From: Bin87 sp965220095
GTDB taxonomy: Bacteria; Chloroflexota; Dehalococcoidia; Lucifugimonadales; UBA3495
NCBI GenBank assembly: GCA_965220095.1
Contig: OZ244805.1
Coordinates: 1,860,001 to 1,924,000 of the forward strand
Length of the DNA stretch: 64,000 nt
Direction of reading: 5' to 3'
Shown here: positions 16,730-25,498 of the stretch, piece by piece
Numbering within the stretch: position 1 is the first letter of the stretch
Layout: every line of letters begins with the position of its first letter
The notes under the pieces: generated by a model
What the model was told of the DNA's origin: nothing
Database searches by the model: none
Seen by the model: the letters and a program-made list of their open reading frames with translations, nothing else
Position numbers and translations under genes: made by a program

Positions 16730-17895
16730 ATGGAGAATGTGATTTTGACTCAAAAAGAACCAGCAAGACTTCAGGTTCTGAACAGTTTGCTCGCTGAGCA
16801 CGTGGCATTGGATCAGGCAGCCACGCTGATGGGTGTCACCACTCGCCACACCAGGCGTATCCTGGCGACCTATCAGGAGAAAGGCGCAGCTGCCGTCGCT
16901 CATGGTCGCCGGGGCCAACCACACCCATCTCAGCGAGTTGTGGAGCGAGCGCGAGGGTATCGACATCGGCCGGACCACCCTGCGGCGCATCCTGGTCAAC
17001 GCCGGTCTGAGCAGTCCACGACGCAGGCGTCCGCCCAAACACCGGGTGCGCCGCCAGCGCATGCCTCGAGAGGGCATGCTGATCCAGCTGGACGGCAGTC
17101 ATCACCCATGGTTGGGGAACCGGCGAGCTCCTTTCGCACTGCTGATCGCGGTGGACGATGCCACCGGTACGGTGGTCGACGCCCGCTTCTCCGAGCGGGA
17201 AGACGCCCACAGCTACTTCCTGCTGATGCAGGGCCTGCTCCGGCGCCGCGGCATACCCGTCGCCCGCTACACCGACCGGCACGCGGTCTTCAGGCACACG
17301 CCCGGTTCCGGCCTCCCCGGGATGCCAACCCAGTGGGATGCCGACCCAGTTCAGCCGGGCCATGGAGGAACTGGGTATACAAATGATTTTCGCCATGTCG
17401 CCCCAGGCAAAAGGTCGGGTGGAGCGAACGGCGGGCACCTTTCAGGACCGGCTGGTAACTGAACTCCGGCGGGCCGGGGCGAGCAGCATCGGGGCAGCCA
17501 ACAGCGTGTTGGAGCAGTTCCTGCCGCGCTTCAACCGGCGCTTCCAGGTTCCGCCGCCACACCCGAGCCGACATTCCGGCCTCTGGATCCGGAACTGTGC
17601 CTGGAACAGGTCCGGTGCTTCAAGCACCGCCGGAGAGTGGCCAGGGACAACACGGTGCGGTTTCAGCTGCACACCCTCCAGTTGCTGGCCGGGCCGGAAC
17701 GCCCCAGCTATGCCGGGGCGGCGGTGGAGGTCCTGGAAGGACTAGACGGTCAGCTCTTGGTGCGGCATGAAGGGGGCGCATCCTCGCTGCGCAGGAGGCG
17801 CCCGTCAGTCCCGTATTTCTCCGAAACGGCCACGGGCGTTCCGCAAGTGTTGCTGTCCCGCCATCCGGTGCCCACGGCCTGGGCGAACGCTGGAT
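16730..17895 (+). pseudogene. ISNCY (IS1202-group) transposase, several frameshifts
   Basis: Pieces in three frames reconstruct the protein. The N-terminal HTH (AATLMGVTTRHTRRILATYQ) leads to the DDE core with LIQLDGSHHPWLGNRRAPF, then VDDATGTVVDARFSEREDAH and DRHAVF. Next come AMEELGIQMIFAMSPQAKG, RVERTAGTFQDRLVTELR and a C-terminal DNTVRFQLHTLQLLAGPERP. Breaks occur at about 16915, 17300-17340 and 17620, and some sequence is missing at the second. It cannot make an active transposase. Confidence 0.75.
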
Positions 17896-17947
17896 AGAAG
17901 CTCTCGAACCACTGCACTCACGGGCAGGGGACGAGAATGATCCAAGT

Positions 17948-18199
17948 ATGGTCATTGACGACGTGGCCACAGCCGGCAGGCCGGCAGCCACCTCTGCGCG
18001 CAAGCCAACATTCCTCCAGAAGGAGAGGTGGAAGGCCATTCAGAAAGCCAGGCGCAAGGGGATGTCACTTCGAGCGATTGAGCGGGAATTGGGAATCCAC
18101 AGGAGTACAATCAACAATTACCTGGATGCCGAGGGTCCTCCAACGCGACAATGCTGCGTGGTTTCCTCAACGTCGTCATCTGATACCATCCAGGCCTAA
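17948..18199 (+). pseudogene. Helix-turn-helix transposase fragment
   Basis: About 45 residues (RWKAIQKARRKGMSLRAIER, then ELGIHRSTINNYLDAEGPP) form a homeodomain-like HTH seen in IstA/ISL3-type transposases. It lies inside the terminal repeats of the ISNCY-type element, just before its right end. No catalytic domain follows. Confidence 0.5.
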
Positions 18200-18480
18200 C
18201 CGAGTGACATTTCTGCTGAACACTTGACCGGACATTTTCCCTGGACTTCGACAGCCCAGTGGTACGTTTTGCCGCCGCCCTTGACACCGATCCCTAGTTT
18301 CACAACGACAGCTCGACGTGCCGCTTCGGGAAAACTTCGTAACGCAAGGACTGTTGTGACAGTTGGCCGATGTACATTTACGAATGTCGATTTTCGAGGT
18401 GATTAGGCCGGCATTTTTACGGACATTCGTCCACTCTGGGAGCGTGGTGAAGGGATAAATATCAGGTTGTAGTTGGTCGG

Positions 18481-18807
18481 TCAATCACCTCCTTGGGCAC
18501 CCAGCAGGGCGCGGTGTGGCGACAGCCGTTCCCGGTAGCTGGTGCCCTCGATGACAATCTGGTAGCTGGCGTTGGACAACCGATCAAGTGCGCTGTTGCC
18601 GAGGATGGGGTCGTCGAAGAGGCTGAGCCATTCGTCCACGGCTCGGTTGCTGGTGATGACGAAACTGGACGACCGATGGCGGTTGAGGATGAGGTCATAC
18701 AGATGTTTGGCACCTTCACGGTTTGGATTAGCTTCGCTGCACATTCGTTGGGTCATCTCGGGCCCCAATGCACGTACCGTGGCCGAACCCGCGGCCATGC
18801 ACGCCAC
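18481..18807 (-). pseudogene. IS21-family IstB remnant
   Basis: The C-terminal half of IstB is preserved: EGAKHLYDLILNRHRSSSFV, ITSNRAVDEWLSLFDDPIL, GNSALDRLSNASYQIVIEG and TSYRERLSPHRALLG. The Walker A and B region upstream is gone and replaced by unrelated sequence beyond about 18740. The IS21-type end TGTCGATTTTCGAGG is at 18385. This copy is closer to functional IstB than the one at 10391. Confidence 0.8.
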
Positions 18808-18976
18808 CGCGCGCTCAGGGAGACGTGGTTGGTCGGTGCGGGCATAGCCGTCCTTTGGTCCACGGCTCTACGCTCCCGATGTCTCCGTCGCTCTGGTGGC
18901 CTGCGGGCGAAGCCTGGGCATCCACCACTCCTTGGTGCCATGCCGTCTCGCGAGTCAGTTTCCGTGCCAGTCTCTG

Positions 18977-20098
18977 TCATGAGCGGCCGGCTCTCTGTCT
19001 GATCTTTACGGAAGCACCACTGTAATCCGCGCGGCTGAAGGGTTTCATCCTTCCTTTATCGTCCAGCAGGTTTAGGTCGTTCGCCAGGTCGCTTGCAGCG
19101 TCGTGTCGCGTGATGTTCAGCATTCCGACGGCGTGCGCCAGCGGTTCGAGTAGTGGTCCGGTCCGGTTGCTGTTTGCCCACGTCTCTGCCATCAGTGTCA
19201 TGAACCGCGGGTCGTAGGCGTAGTGCCGTGTCCGCTCGTCTGCTACGTCTGGTTCGCTCTCTTGGAGGTTCTTGTACTCCACTCGTGCGATTGGTAGCCA
19301 GTTGAGGAATGCGCTCAGGTTCTCGACGGACTCTTGTTTCCCGTCGTCCGTAGACAGGTATGTCCGTCTGGCTTTGGGCAGGGGAGCCATGACTCCTACC
19401 TCCAGTGCTTTCACCACTGTCTTCAGGCTCGAGACTGTCCAAACGTCTTCACCGGCGGGATCCGGGTTCGCTCGCGCCGTATCGGTCCGGTCCTTGACCC
19501 ATTCGACTTGTTCCAGAGTCTCTCGAATGATATTCACCACCGGGTCCCGTCCGTCAAGGTAGGCGAGTTCTGATGGGCTCACTCGCTTTCCCTTGTTGAG
19601 GTCCACGAATAGCTGCGCTGCGTCGGCCGGTCCGAAGTTCTCGATGTACTCCAGTGCGATGTGTGCCTCTTTCAGGTTGCGCAGCAGGTCTTTGTCCAAG
19701 GGGCGATCTGAGTTCTCCAGGTCGGTCGCCGCGATGTGGAGCGCCTGTATCCGGTGTTGACCGTCCAGGATCTCGAAGTCGCTCTTGAACTCCCTGAACT
19801 GCCCGTCCCGGATGTCCAAGTTGTCCCCGTACGACGTGAACACGAACGGAGCGATTATCCAGTTACTCGTCGCTTTGAAGTAACGGGCCAGGTCGAGGCA
19901 GTGGCCATGGTGTAGTGGCCGTTGGACCGCCGTCTGGATGCCGTAGTGTTCCTCGGGCTCTCGCTCGGTCGCTAGCAGCAGCTGACCGACTGTCGCGGTC
20001 CCGCTGACGATCCAACGGTTGTTCTGGCGCTTGGCATCTTGGTGTACTTGGAACAGGCTCATCTGGCCTGTCGGGGTGGGCCGGTTTGCTCGTGGCAT
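18977..20098 (-). CDS. DGQHR-domain protein (DndB-like)
   Basis: The 373-residue protein carries FEILDGQHRIQALH at about residues 108-121, the DGQHR signature of the DndB/DpdB group related to ParB-type nucleases. DndB regulates and modulates DNA phosphorothioation, and relatives occur in several DNA-modification defence loci. The segment FVDLNKGKRVSPSELAYLDG is also typical. No dndA, C, D or E gene is nearby, so it is an orphan here or part of an eroded locus. ATG 20098 has AGGAGG 8 nt upstream. The gene is framed by an IS21 remnant downstream and IS1182/IS1380 ends upstream. Confidence 0.8.
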   Translation of the reverse strand: MPRANRPTPTGQMSLFQVHQDAKRQNNRWIVSGTATVGQLLLATEREPEEHYGIQTAVQRPLHHGHCLDLARYFKATSNWIIAPFVFTSYGDNLDIRDGQFREFKSDFEILDGQHRIQALHIAATDLENSDRPLDKDLLRNLKEAHIALEYIENFGPADAAQLFVDLNKGKRVSPSELAYLDGRDPVVNIIRETLEQVEWVKDRTDTARANPDPAGEDVWTVSSLKTVVKALEVGVMAPLPKARRTYLSTDDGKQESVENLSAFLNWLPIARVEYKNLQESEPDVADERTRHYAYDPRFMTLMAETWANSNRTGPLLEPLAHAVGMLNITRHDAASDLANDLNLLDDKGRMKPFSRADYSGASVKIRQRAGRS

Positions 20099-20305
20099 CT
20101 TTGCCGCCTCCTGTTCGGGCGTCTGTCTATCGGCGCGTTCGCCTGCTTGCTGTGCCGTCCTACAACCGAGTTGTCGCTCCGTGCAGACTGCGCATCCTTC
20201 GCGGTCGGCTCCTTGCTGTCGATGTTCAGCATCGGGACCGTTGAGAAAGTCGCCCGATTACTGTGATGTTATCGGTGAGCTGGAGTGAGACCTGAGACAA
20301 ACTAA

Positions 20306-20978
20306 ACTAAACCCCAATCCACCGAAAAGATGAGTGTGGCGGCGTGCTGAAGGAGTAAGAAAGCGCTCCTGTGCATCTGGGATAATGGTTTTCGAGAGAA
20401 AAATCCAACCAGAAACAAGGAGCACCCAAAAGATGCTACCAGATGACCACCCCGACCGCATCCACGTCGCCTTTGACGACCACCGCCTGGTGGCAAATGC
20501 TGGGCTGATCCTGCCAGCCACGCTGGGCCTGCATCTGGGCCTGCCCCAACTGGTTGACTGGCACCTGGACCTGGGCCGCGCGCCGGGCCGAGCCAACACC
20601 GGCGACAAGGTGATGACGCTGGTGGCCTCTGCGTTGGCGGGCGGCGACTGCATCGACGACGCCGACGTGTTGCGCACCGGCGGGACGGCTGGCGCGCTCG
20701 GTTGCGTGGTCAAGGCGCCATCCACCCTGGGGACCTTCCTGCGCAGCTTCCGGTGGGGCCATGTCCGCCAACTGGACCGGGTGAGCCGCGAGCTGCTGGC
20801 CCGGGCCTGGGCGGCTGGTGCGGGACCTGAGGACGGGCCGTTGACCATCGACTTGGACTCCACCATCTGCGAGACCTATGGACTGGGCAAGGAGGGTGCC
20901 CGCCGCCACAACTACACCGGCCAGCGGGGCTATCACCCGCTGCTGGCCGTGGCCGCTGGCACCGGCGTGCGGAACGAA
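20306..20978 (+). pseudogene. IS1380-family transposase, N-terminal fragment
   Basis: ATG 20433 (AGGAG upstream) opens a frame encoding the first 180 residues of an IS1380 transposase. It includes FDDHRLVANAGLILPATLGL, the following HLGLPQLVD, DLDSTICETYGLGKEGA and YTGQRGYHPLLA, the last two around the catalytic Asp. It is cut at about 20968 and runs into foreign sequence. The element's end, ACCCCAATCCACCGAAAAGA, lies at about 20308. It is about 90 percent similar by eye to the copy at 28555-30031. Confidence 0.8.
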
Positions 20979-21218
20979 TGAAGGCGGATTTGCGCTGTAA
21001 TTCGCTGTTTGGGTCTGGGGATGGTGTGTCCTGGATCGGGTTCCTTTGCATTTCACTCCTTGACACATTGGTACTGGTTCGCCTGTACGCCGTTTCGGCT
21101 TGGACTAGCCCGGAACGAATAAAGGGGCGACGTTCCATTTGGAAAAGCGTCGCCCCCGTTGTTCGGCGGTCGAGTGTTTGTATTGAGAGGAGTTGGGGGT
21201 AGTCGATATCCTTGGGGC

Positions 21219-21647
21219 ATGATGTCAAAAATACGGGATCTCGACCGGTTTCGGAGCTCCAGACGACGTCCCCAAGGTCCTTTTTGCTGAAACTCATGAC
21301 GGCTCGATTTTCGGACCTGAAAACGTGCTCTCAGGCCAGTTTAATGCCCGGGATGACTCTCCTCTGGTTGTCCAAGTGGCAAAAAAGCCGTCACAGCTCG
21401 TATTTGTACCCTCTATGGCGATTTCTCAGGAAGATCGGATGGGTATTTTCGTCCTCAATCGCCTGTCCCATGTATCCCACCTCAGCGACGTTGGTTTGAC
21501 CGACTTTGCCATTCCCTTTTTGGGTCTCCGGTAGATGTGGGTGACGCCGGATTGGCCCATCAGATAGAGGCGATTTCGCTACTCAGATTCGAACATCATC
21601 ATGAAGGCCGCGCCGGCATCATTGCCAAGGCAAGCCGCAGTTGCTAA
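21219..21647 (+). pseudogene. Unknown ~140-residue protein, two apparent frameshifts
   Basis: Coding-like sequence continues through three frames. ATG 21219/21222 gives MSKIRDLDRF. After one extra base at about 21249, the +1 frame gives APDDVPKVLFAETHDGSIFG through MAISQEDRMGIFVLNRL. After a second shift at about 21522, the frame gives VDVGDAGLAHQIEAISLLRF and HHHEGRAGIIAKASRSC to TAA 21645. No family was recognised. The HEPN gene begins 28 bp downstream, so this may be its partner or antitoxin (inference). Both breaks lie at T or G runs, where sequencing error is plausible. Confidence 0.45.
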
Positions 21648-21675
21648 CCTCCAAAAACAGCAGCAGGAGCCCCAA

Positions 21676-22035
21676 GTGACCACCCAACAGTATCAACAAG
21701 CCAGCGAGCATTTCTTGGCGCAGGCCAGACAGGAACTCGCCGACGGCGATCTCCCGCAGGCATCCGAGAAGGGCTGGGGCGCTACTGCCCAGGTCCTCAA
21801 GGCCATCGCCGAACAGCGGGGCTGGGAGCACAACCGGCATCGACACCACCTCGTCACCGTCAGCCGTCTCCGGGCTGAGACCGGAGACGGAGACATACGC
21901 CGCCTGTTCAATACAGCCAGTGCCTTGCACGAGAACTTCTACGAGAACACGATGCAGGCTTTCGAAGTCGCAGAAGGGCTCGACGACGTAGAAGCCCTGA
22001 TGGGCAAGCTAATACCTTTACTGAGCCAGACGTAG
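21676..22035 (+). CDS. PaREP1-family HEPN-domain protein
   Basis: The 119-residue product matches the PaREP1/PaREP8 group, small helical proteins with a HEPN fold. It has AEHFLAQAR-like helix 1, the signature GDLPQASEKGWGATAQVLKA, HRHHLVTVSRL and a final helix with LHENFYEN. Such proteins are abundant in archaea and Chloroflexota and are often linked to toxin-antitoxin-like or RNA functions, although the RNase motif is not evident. The GTG at 21676 was chosen because GGAG sits 6 nt upstream; an ATG 25 codons earlier is in frame. A 16-bp inverted repeat (GAGGCGATTTCGCTAC) flanks the gene at 21566 and 22062. Confidence 0.75.
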   Translation: MTTQQYQQASEHFLAQARQELADGDLPQASEKGWGATAQVLKAIAEQRGWEHNRHRHHLVTVSRLRAETGDGDIRRLFNTASALHENFYENTMQAFEVAEGLDDVEALMGKLIPLLSQT

Positions 22036-22125
22036 TCTCTGCCACTTTGACCCGTCGAGTAGCGAAATCGCCTCATCAGATAGGTGAACGAGCTTTCATC
22101 TGATCCGCTGCGCCGCGGGTTCCTC

Positions 22126-22386
22126 CTACTGGCTAAACGTGACCTCTGTGCCGTGTTCTGTCAGCAGGGCGATGGCGTCCTTGACGCGTTCGTTGACGTC
22201 GGTTGCTGGACTGCCGTAGACGATGATGCCGTCGTAGTGTTCGGGGGTTTTGACGACGTTTCTCAGTATGTTGACCAGTTCCTGTTGTCTTTCCTCGATA
22301 GGCAGCAGCTCGTCTACGTAGACGGCGGCTCGCTTGGGTTCTCCACTCTTGGGGGTCTTCCGTTGGTTACTTGGGTTTTTTGCCAT
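22126..22386 (-). CDS. Unknown small basic protein
   Basis: The 86-residue product has a basic, proline/lysine-rich N-terminus (MAKNPSNQRKTPKSGEPKR). An acidic helix (LLPIEERQQELVNILRNVV) and a beta-like end (GIIVYGSPATDVNERVKDAI) follow. No family was recognised. ATG 22386 has AAGG 6 nt upstream and overlaps the end of the truncated protease gene by 20 bp, so the two would be co-transcribed. The gene lies in a minus-strand set headed by the PD-(D/E)XK nuclease. Confidence 0.5.
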   Translation of the reverse strand: MAKNPSNQRKTPKSGEPKRAAVYVDELLPIEERQQELVNILRNVVKTPEHYDGIIVYGSPATDVNERVKDAIALLTEHGTEVTFSQ

Positions 22387-22492
22387 GATTTACCTTCGTG
22401 TAGGTTGAGCCGGTGTCGACCGTGACGTCGAGTTCCTCGAATTGTCGACCCTGCGGGTCGCCGACTGCTATGGTGACTTTTACGGTTCCCAT
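22367..22492 (-). pseudogene. Clan AA (retropepsin-like) aspartic protease, N-terminal stub
   Basis: The 41-residue frame MGTVKVTIAVGDPQGRQFEE ... VTVDTGSTYTKV matches the start of bacterial clan AA aspartic proteases. It includes the catalytic DTGS motif, then stops at TAA after KPK. The rest of the roughly 110-residue family fold is missing. The ATG has AGGAG 7 nt upstream. The truncation joins directly to the next small gene, so an internal deletion is likely. Confidence 0.6.
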
Positions 22493-22674
22493 TGCGTTTC
22501 TCCTCGGGTTGTCTCGGTTGAGCTTGCTGCCGGGGCGGGTAGCTGCGGGGTGTGGTGGCGGCTCCAGTTTTGCGGGTCCTGCGGCGTTTGTCCATTTTTG
22601 TGCAAGGCCAGTTTTCCCATGCTCAGGTGTCTCCAAGTCTATCGGGGCGTTCAGTGGACGAACAATGCCGGGTG

Positions 22675-23343
22675 TCAGCCGTTCGACGTCCGACCGTTAG
22701 AAGTCGAGGGTTTCCCTTTGGTCAACGTCGGTTCGTCCACTCGTTCTGGACAATCAGCGGCACTGATGTCGCAGAAGCGGCATTCCTGTGGGCTGGGTAC
22801 TCGCCTCGCGGGTTTGTCGGCTGATAGTCTGCGGATCAACGCGCCGATGTTCTGCACGAACTGGTCGTCGACGGCCTCCGCCGGTATGCGGACCGTGTGG
22901 TCCAAGTAGGTGGCCTGCCCCCTGAGCTTCAGGTTCTGGTACTGTTCCAGCGCTCTCGGGATGGCGTACAGGTAGATCATCACCTGTACGACGTGGCTGG
23001 GGCTGTCCTGCCCGGTCTTCACGTCGACGATGACCGCTTGGCCGTCCCGCTGCGTGATCAGGTCGGGCTTACCAGCAAGAGTTGCTGACCTGCCGCGTAG
23101 CTGGAAACTGTTTTGCCCCTCGATGGCCACGCTGTAGTGGCTGAGTTCCCATTCTGCTTTTCGCTTGTTGAGGAGCGCAGTGTGGTTCAGAATCCACTGG
23201 GCTTGGTTGAAGTCCGATGGGACCTTGGTCCAGTCCTGGTGGTGGGCCTTGAACCAGATGGCCCACTCGCACGAGTTCTCGCCGGTCAGGAGACGGGGCA
23301 GCCAGGTGGCCCAGATGTACGGGTGTTCGCGGCGCTGGGCCAA
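22675..23343 (-). CDS. PD-(D/E)XK nuclease, Cas4/RecB-like
   Basis: The central region has LAGKPDLI followed by QAVIVDVKTGQ, the PD-(D/E)xK core, then a helix with HVVQVMIYLYAIPRALEQ. The C-terminus has a cysteine cluster, ECRFCDISAADCPERV, as in Cas4 and AddB-type nucleases that carry a 4Fe-4S cluster. Only three clustered cysteines are clear, plus one near the N-terminus (NSCEW). The start is uncertain: TTG 23343 is used here, but coding-like sequence (INWAKEHRHQPTSSEQT) continues upstream to a TAG at 23407. That TAG abuts the IS701 insertion at 23411, so the 5' end or promoter is probably lost. No cas genes are nearby. Confidence 0.7.
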   Translation of the reverse strand: MAQRREHPYIWATWLPRLLTGENSCEWAIWFKAHHQDWTKVPSDFNQAQWILNHTALLNKRKAEWELSHYSVAIEGQNSFQLRGRSATLAGKPDLITQRDGQAVIVDVKTGQDSPSHVVQVMIYLYAIPRALEQYQNLKLRGQATYLDHTVRIPAEAVDDQFVQNIGALIRRLSADKPARRVPSPQECRFCDISAADCPERVDEPTLTKGKPSTSNGRTSNG

Positions 23344-23410
23344 GGTCTGTTCACTGGAAGTGGGCTGGTGTCGGTGCTCTTTGGCCCAGTTTATTTCGGT
23401 GTCCGTCTAA

Positions 23411-24830
23411 TACTACAGTCGCAGATTATCGGGTAAAATAGGCCATTATCCGGTGAGGGGGTGCGGCGGTGACGGGGCGTGAGGAGGAACTGGCGGAAGT
23501 GGCCCGCTGGGCCGAAGGGATTGAGCAGGTTCATTCCTGCATTGCCGGACGGTTCCGGCGCCCGGAGCCTCGCCGGCGGGTACTGGACTACTTGCGGGGA
23601 CTGGTCAGTTCCGTAGAGCGCAAGAACGGGTGGCAGTTGGCGGAGCAGGCGGGCGACGCCACTCCCGACGGGGTGCAGCGCCTGTTGTACAACTATCGGT
23701 GGGATGCGGACCTGGTTCGTGATGACCTGAAATCCTACGTGGTGGAGCATCGGTCCGCCGCTGACGCGGTGCTGGTGGTGGACGAGACCGGATTCCTCAA
23801 GAAAGGGGAGCAGTCGGTGGGGGTGCAGCGGCAGTACAGCGGGACGGCGGGGCGGATCGAGAACTGTCAGATTGGCGTTTTTCTGGCCTATGCCAGCGCC
23901 AGGGGCAGAACCCTGCTGGACCGGGAATTGTACCTGCCCCAGGTGTGGGCGGAAGACTGGGAGCGGCGGGGGGAGGCTGGGGCGCCGGAGAGTGTCGGCT
24001 TTCGGACCAAGCCGCAACTGGCCCAGCTAATGCTGAAGCGGGCGCTGGAATCAGGAGTCTCCTTCGGCTGGGTTGCTGGAGATGAGGTCTATGGCAACGA
24101 CCGCAAGCTGCGGCGGTGGCTGGAGCGAGCGGGAATTCCCCACGTGCTGGCCATCAGGAGCAACGAGCAGCTGTGGGTCTGGACGGACCAGGGCCTGTGT
24201 CAGGTGCGGGCTGACCGGCTGACGTCGCAGGTTGACGAGTTGGGTTGGACCAGCTGCAGTGCGGGCGATGGGGCCAAGGGGCCACGGGTCTACGATCGCC
24301 TTGAGCAGACGATTGGGCCGTCGTGGAAATACGGCCTCTTGGGGAGCCGGGCAAGGGCTATTGGCTGCTGGCCCGGCGCAGCATTGCCCAGCCCGGGGAG
24401 TTGGCTTACTTCGTATGCTTCGGCCCGGCGGGAACGGCCTTGGAGGAACTGGTGAGGGTGGCTGGGACCCGGTGGGCCATCGAGGAGTGTTTCGAGGAGG
24501 CCAAGGGGCAGGTGGGACTGGACCAGTATGAGGTGCGGAGGTGGGACGGCTGGTACCGGCACATCACCTTGGCGATGCTGGCGCAGGCGTATCTGTCAGT
24601 AATCAAGCATCAAGCGATGGAACCAGGAGCAAAGGGGGCTGCTACGGTCCCGATGAAGCGCTGATTCCCATAACGGCCCCGGAGGCGCGCCGGCTGCTCA
24701 CCCGACTGGTATGGACGGAAAATCAACTGCCTGATTTCATCCTGTCCTGGTCGTGGTGGAGACGGCGCCACCAAGCCAGAGCCCGCCAATGCCATTACAA
24801 ACGCCGCCTGTCAAATCTGCGACTGTAGTA
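23411..24830 (+). mobile_element. IS701-family insertion sequence
   Basis: Perfect 17-bp inverted ends TACTACAGTCGCAGATT (23411) and AATCTGCGACTGTAGTA (ending 24830) bound 1,420 bp. The flanks CTAA (left) and CTAG (right) fit the YTAR four-base target preference of IS701. The right flank CTAG is also the outer end of the neighbouring IS630 element, so IS701 appears to have inserted there. Confidence 0.85.
23469..24828 (+). pseudogene. IS701 transposase in three frames
   Basis: The first frame (GTG 23469 to about 24325) holds EELAEVARWAEGIEQVHSCI at its start, VVDETGFLKKGEQSVGVQRQ with a catalytic Asp, and VAGDEVYGNDRKLRRWLERA. The second frame (about 24325-24660) has KGYWLLARRSIAQPGELAYF and RWAIEECFEEAKGQVGLDQY with the catalytic Glu. 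The third gives ITAPEARRLLTRLVWTENQL and a basic tail ending in the IS terminus. Two single-base shifts (about 24325 and 24655) inactivate it unless they are sequencing errors. The rest aligns over the usual length of about 450 residues. Confidence 0.8.
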
Positions 24831-25498
24831 CTAGTACCATTTCCGGATAGATTTGTAATAATATGAGAAGGGAGCCATACTTGGGTATGATCTTTCTGTG
24901 GGGGAGTATCCAGACATGGCTGCCATCAAGTATAAAGTCAAGCTGGCTGAATCCGAACGCTCCCGTCTCAATGAGGTTTCCCACCGGGGCAAGCCGTCAG
25001 TCCGCACCGTCAAGCGGGCGCTGGCGTTGCTCAAAGCAGATGAAGGACTTCGGGACGGTGAGATAGCCGGTGTGCTTTTGATCAACGCTGCTACCGTTGC
25101 CAGAGTACCGTTGCCAGAGTGCGGAAGCGGTTCGTCGAGGAAGGACTTGAGGCCGCCATCAATGACAAGCCACGGCCGGGCCGGGAGCGCAAGTTGGACG
25201 GCAAGCAGGAAGCGCACCTAGTTGCCATCGCGTGCAGCAGTCCACCCGAAGGACATGTGAACTGGACGCTCCATCTGCTGGCGGACAAGGTGGTGGAGAT
25301 GGAGTTTGCCGGGAGCATCTCCTTGGAGACGGTGCGCCAGATACTCAAAAAAACGAACTCAAGCCGTGGCGGAAAAAGGAATGGTGCATCCCCAAGCTGA
25401 GCGGGGAGTTCGTCGCTCGGATGGAGGACGTGCTGGACCTTTATCACGAAGAGTACGACCGGGAGTGTCCGGTGGTGTGTTTTGACGAGTCCTCCAAG

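Larger units (their letters stand above)
16706..18218 (+). mobile_element. IS1202/ISNCY-type insertion sequence, decayed
   Basis: Perfect 14-bp terminal inverted repeats CAGCAGAAATGTCA (16706-16719) and TGACATTTCTGCTG (18205-18218) bound a 1,513-bp element. Outside it, a further imperfect inverted repeat of about 60 bp (16642-16700 and 18222-18292, core GGCGGCGGCAAAACGTACCA) brackets the whole unit. This suggests insertion between, or capture by, IS21-type ends. Confidence 0.75.

Noticed and set aside
20710..21297. Minus-strand 195-codon frame starting MSFSKKDLGDVV
   Set aside because: It is antisense to the plus-strand frameshifted gene and runs into antisense of the IS1380 fragment, with no domain match.
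22675..23343. PD-(D/E)XK nuclease considered as evidence for a CRISPR-Cas locus (Cas4)
   Set aside because: No cas1, cas2 or repeats are present in the window; RecB-like nucleases of this kind occur in many contexts.
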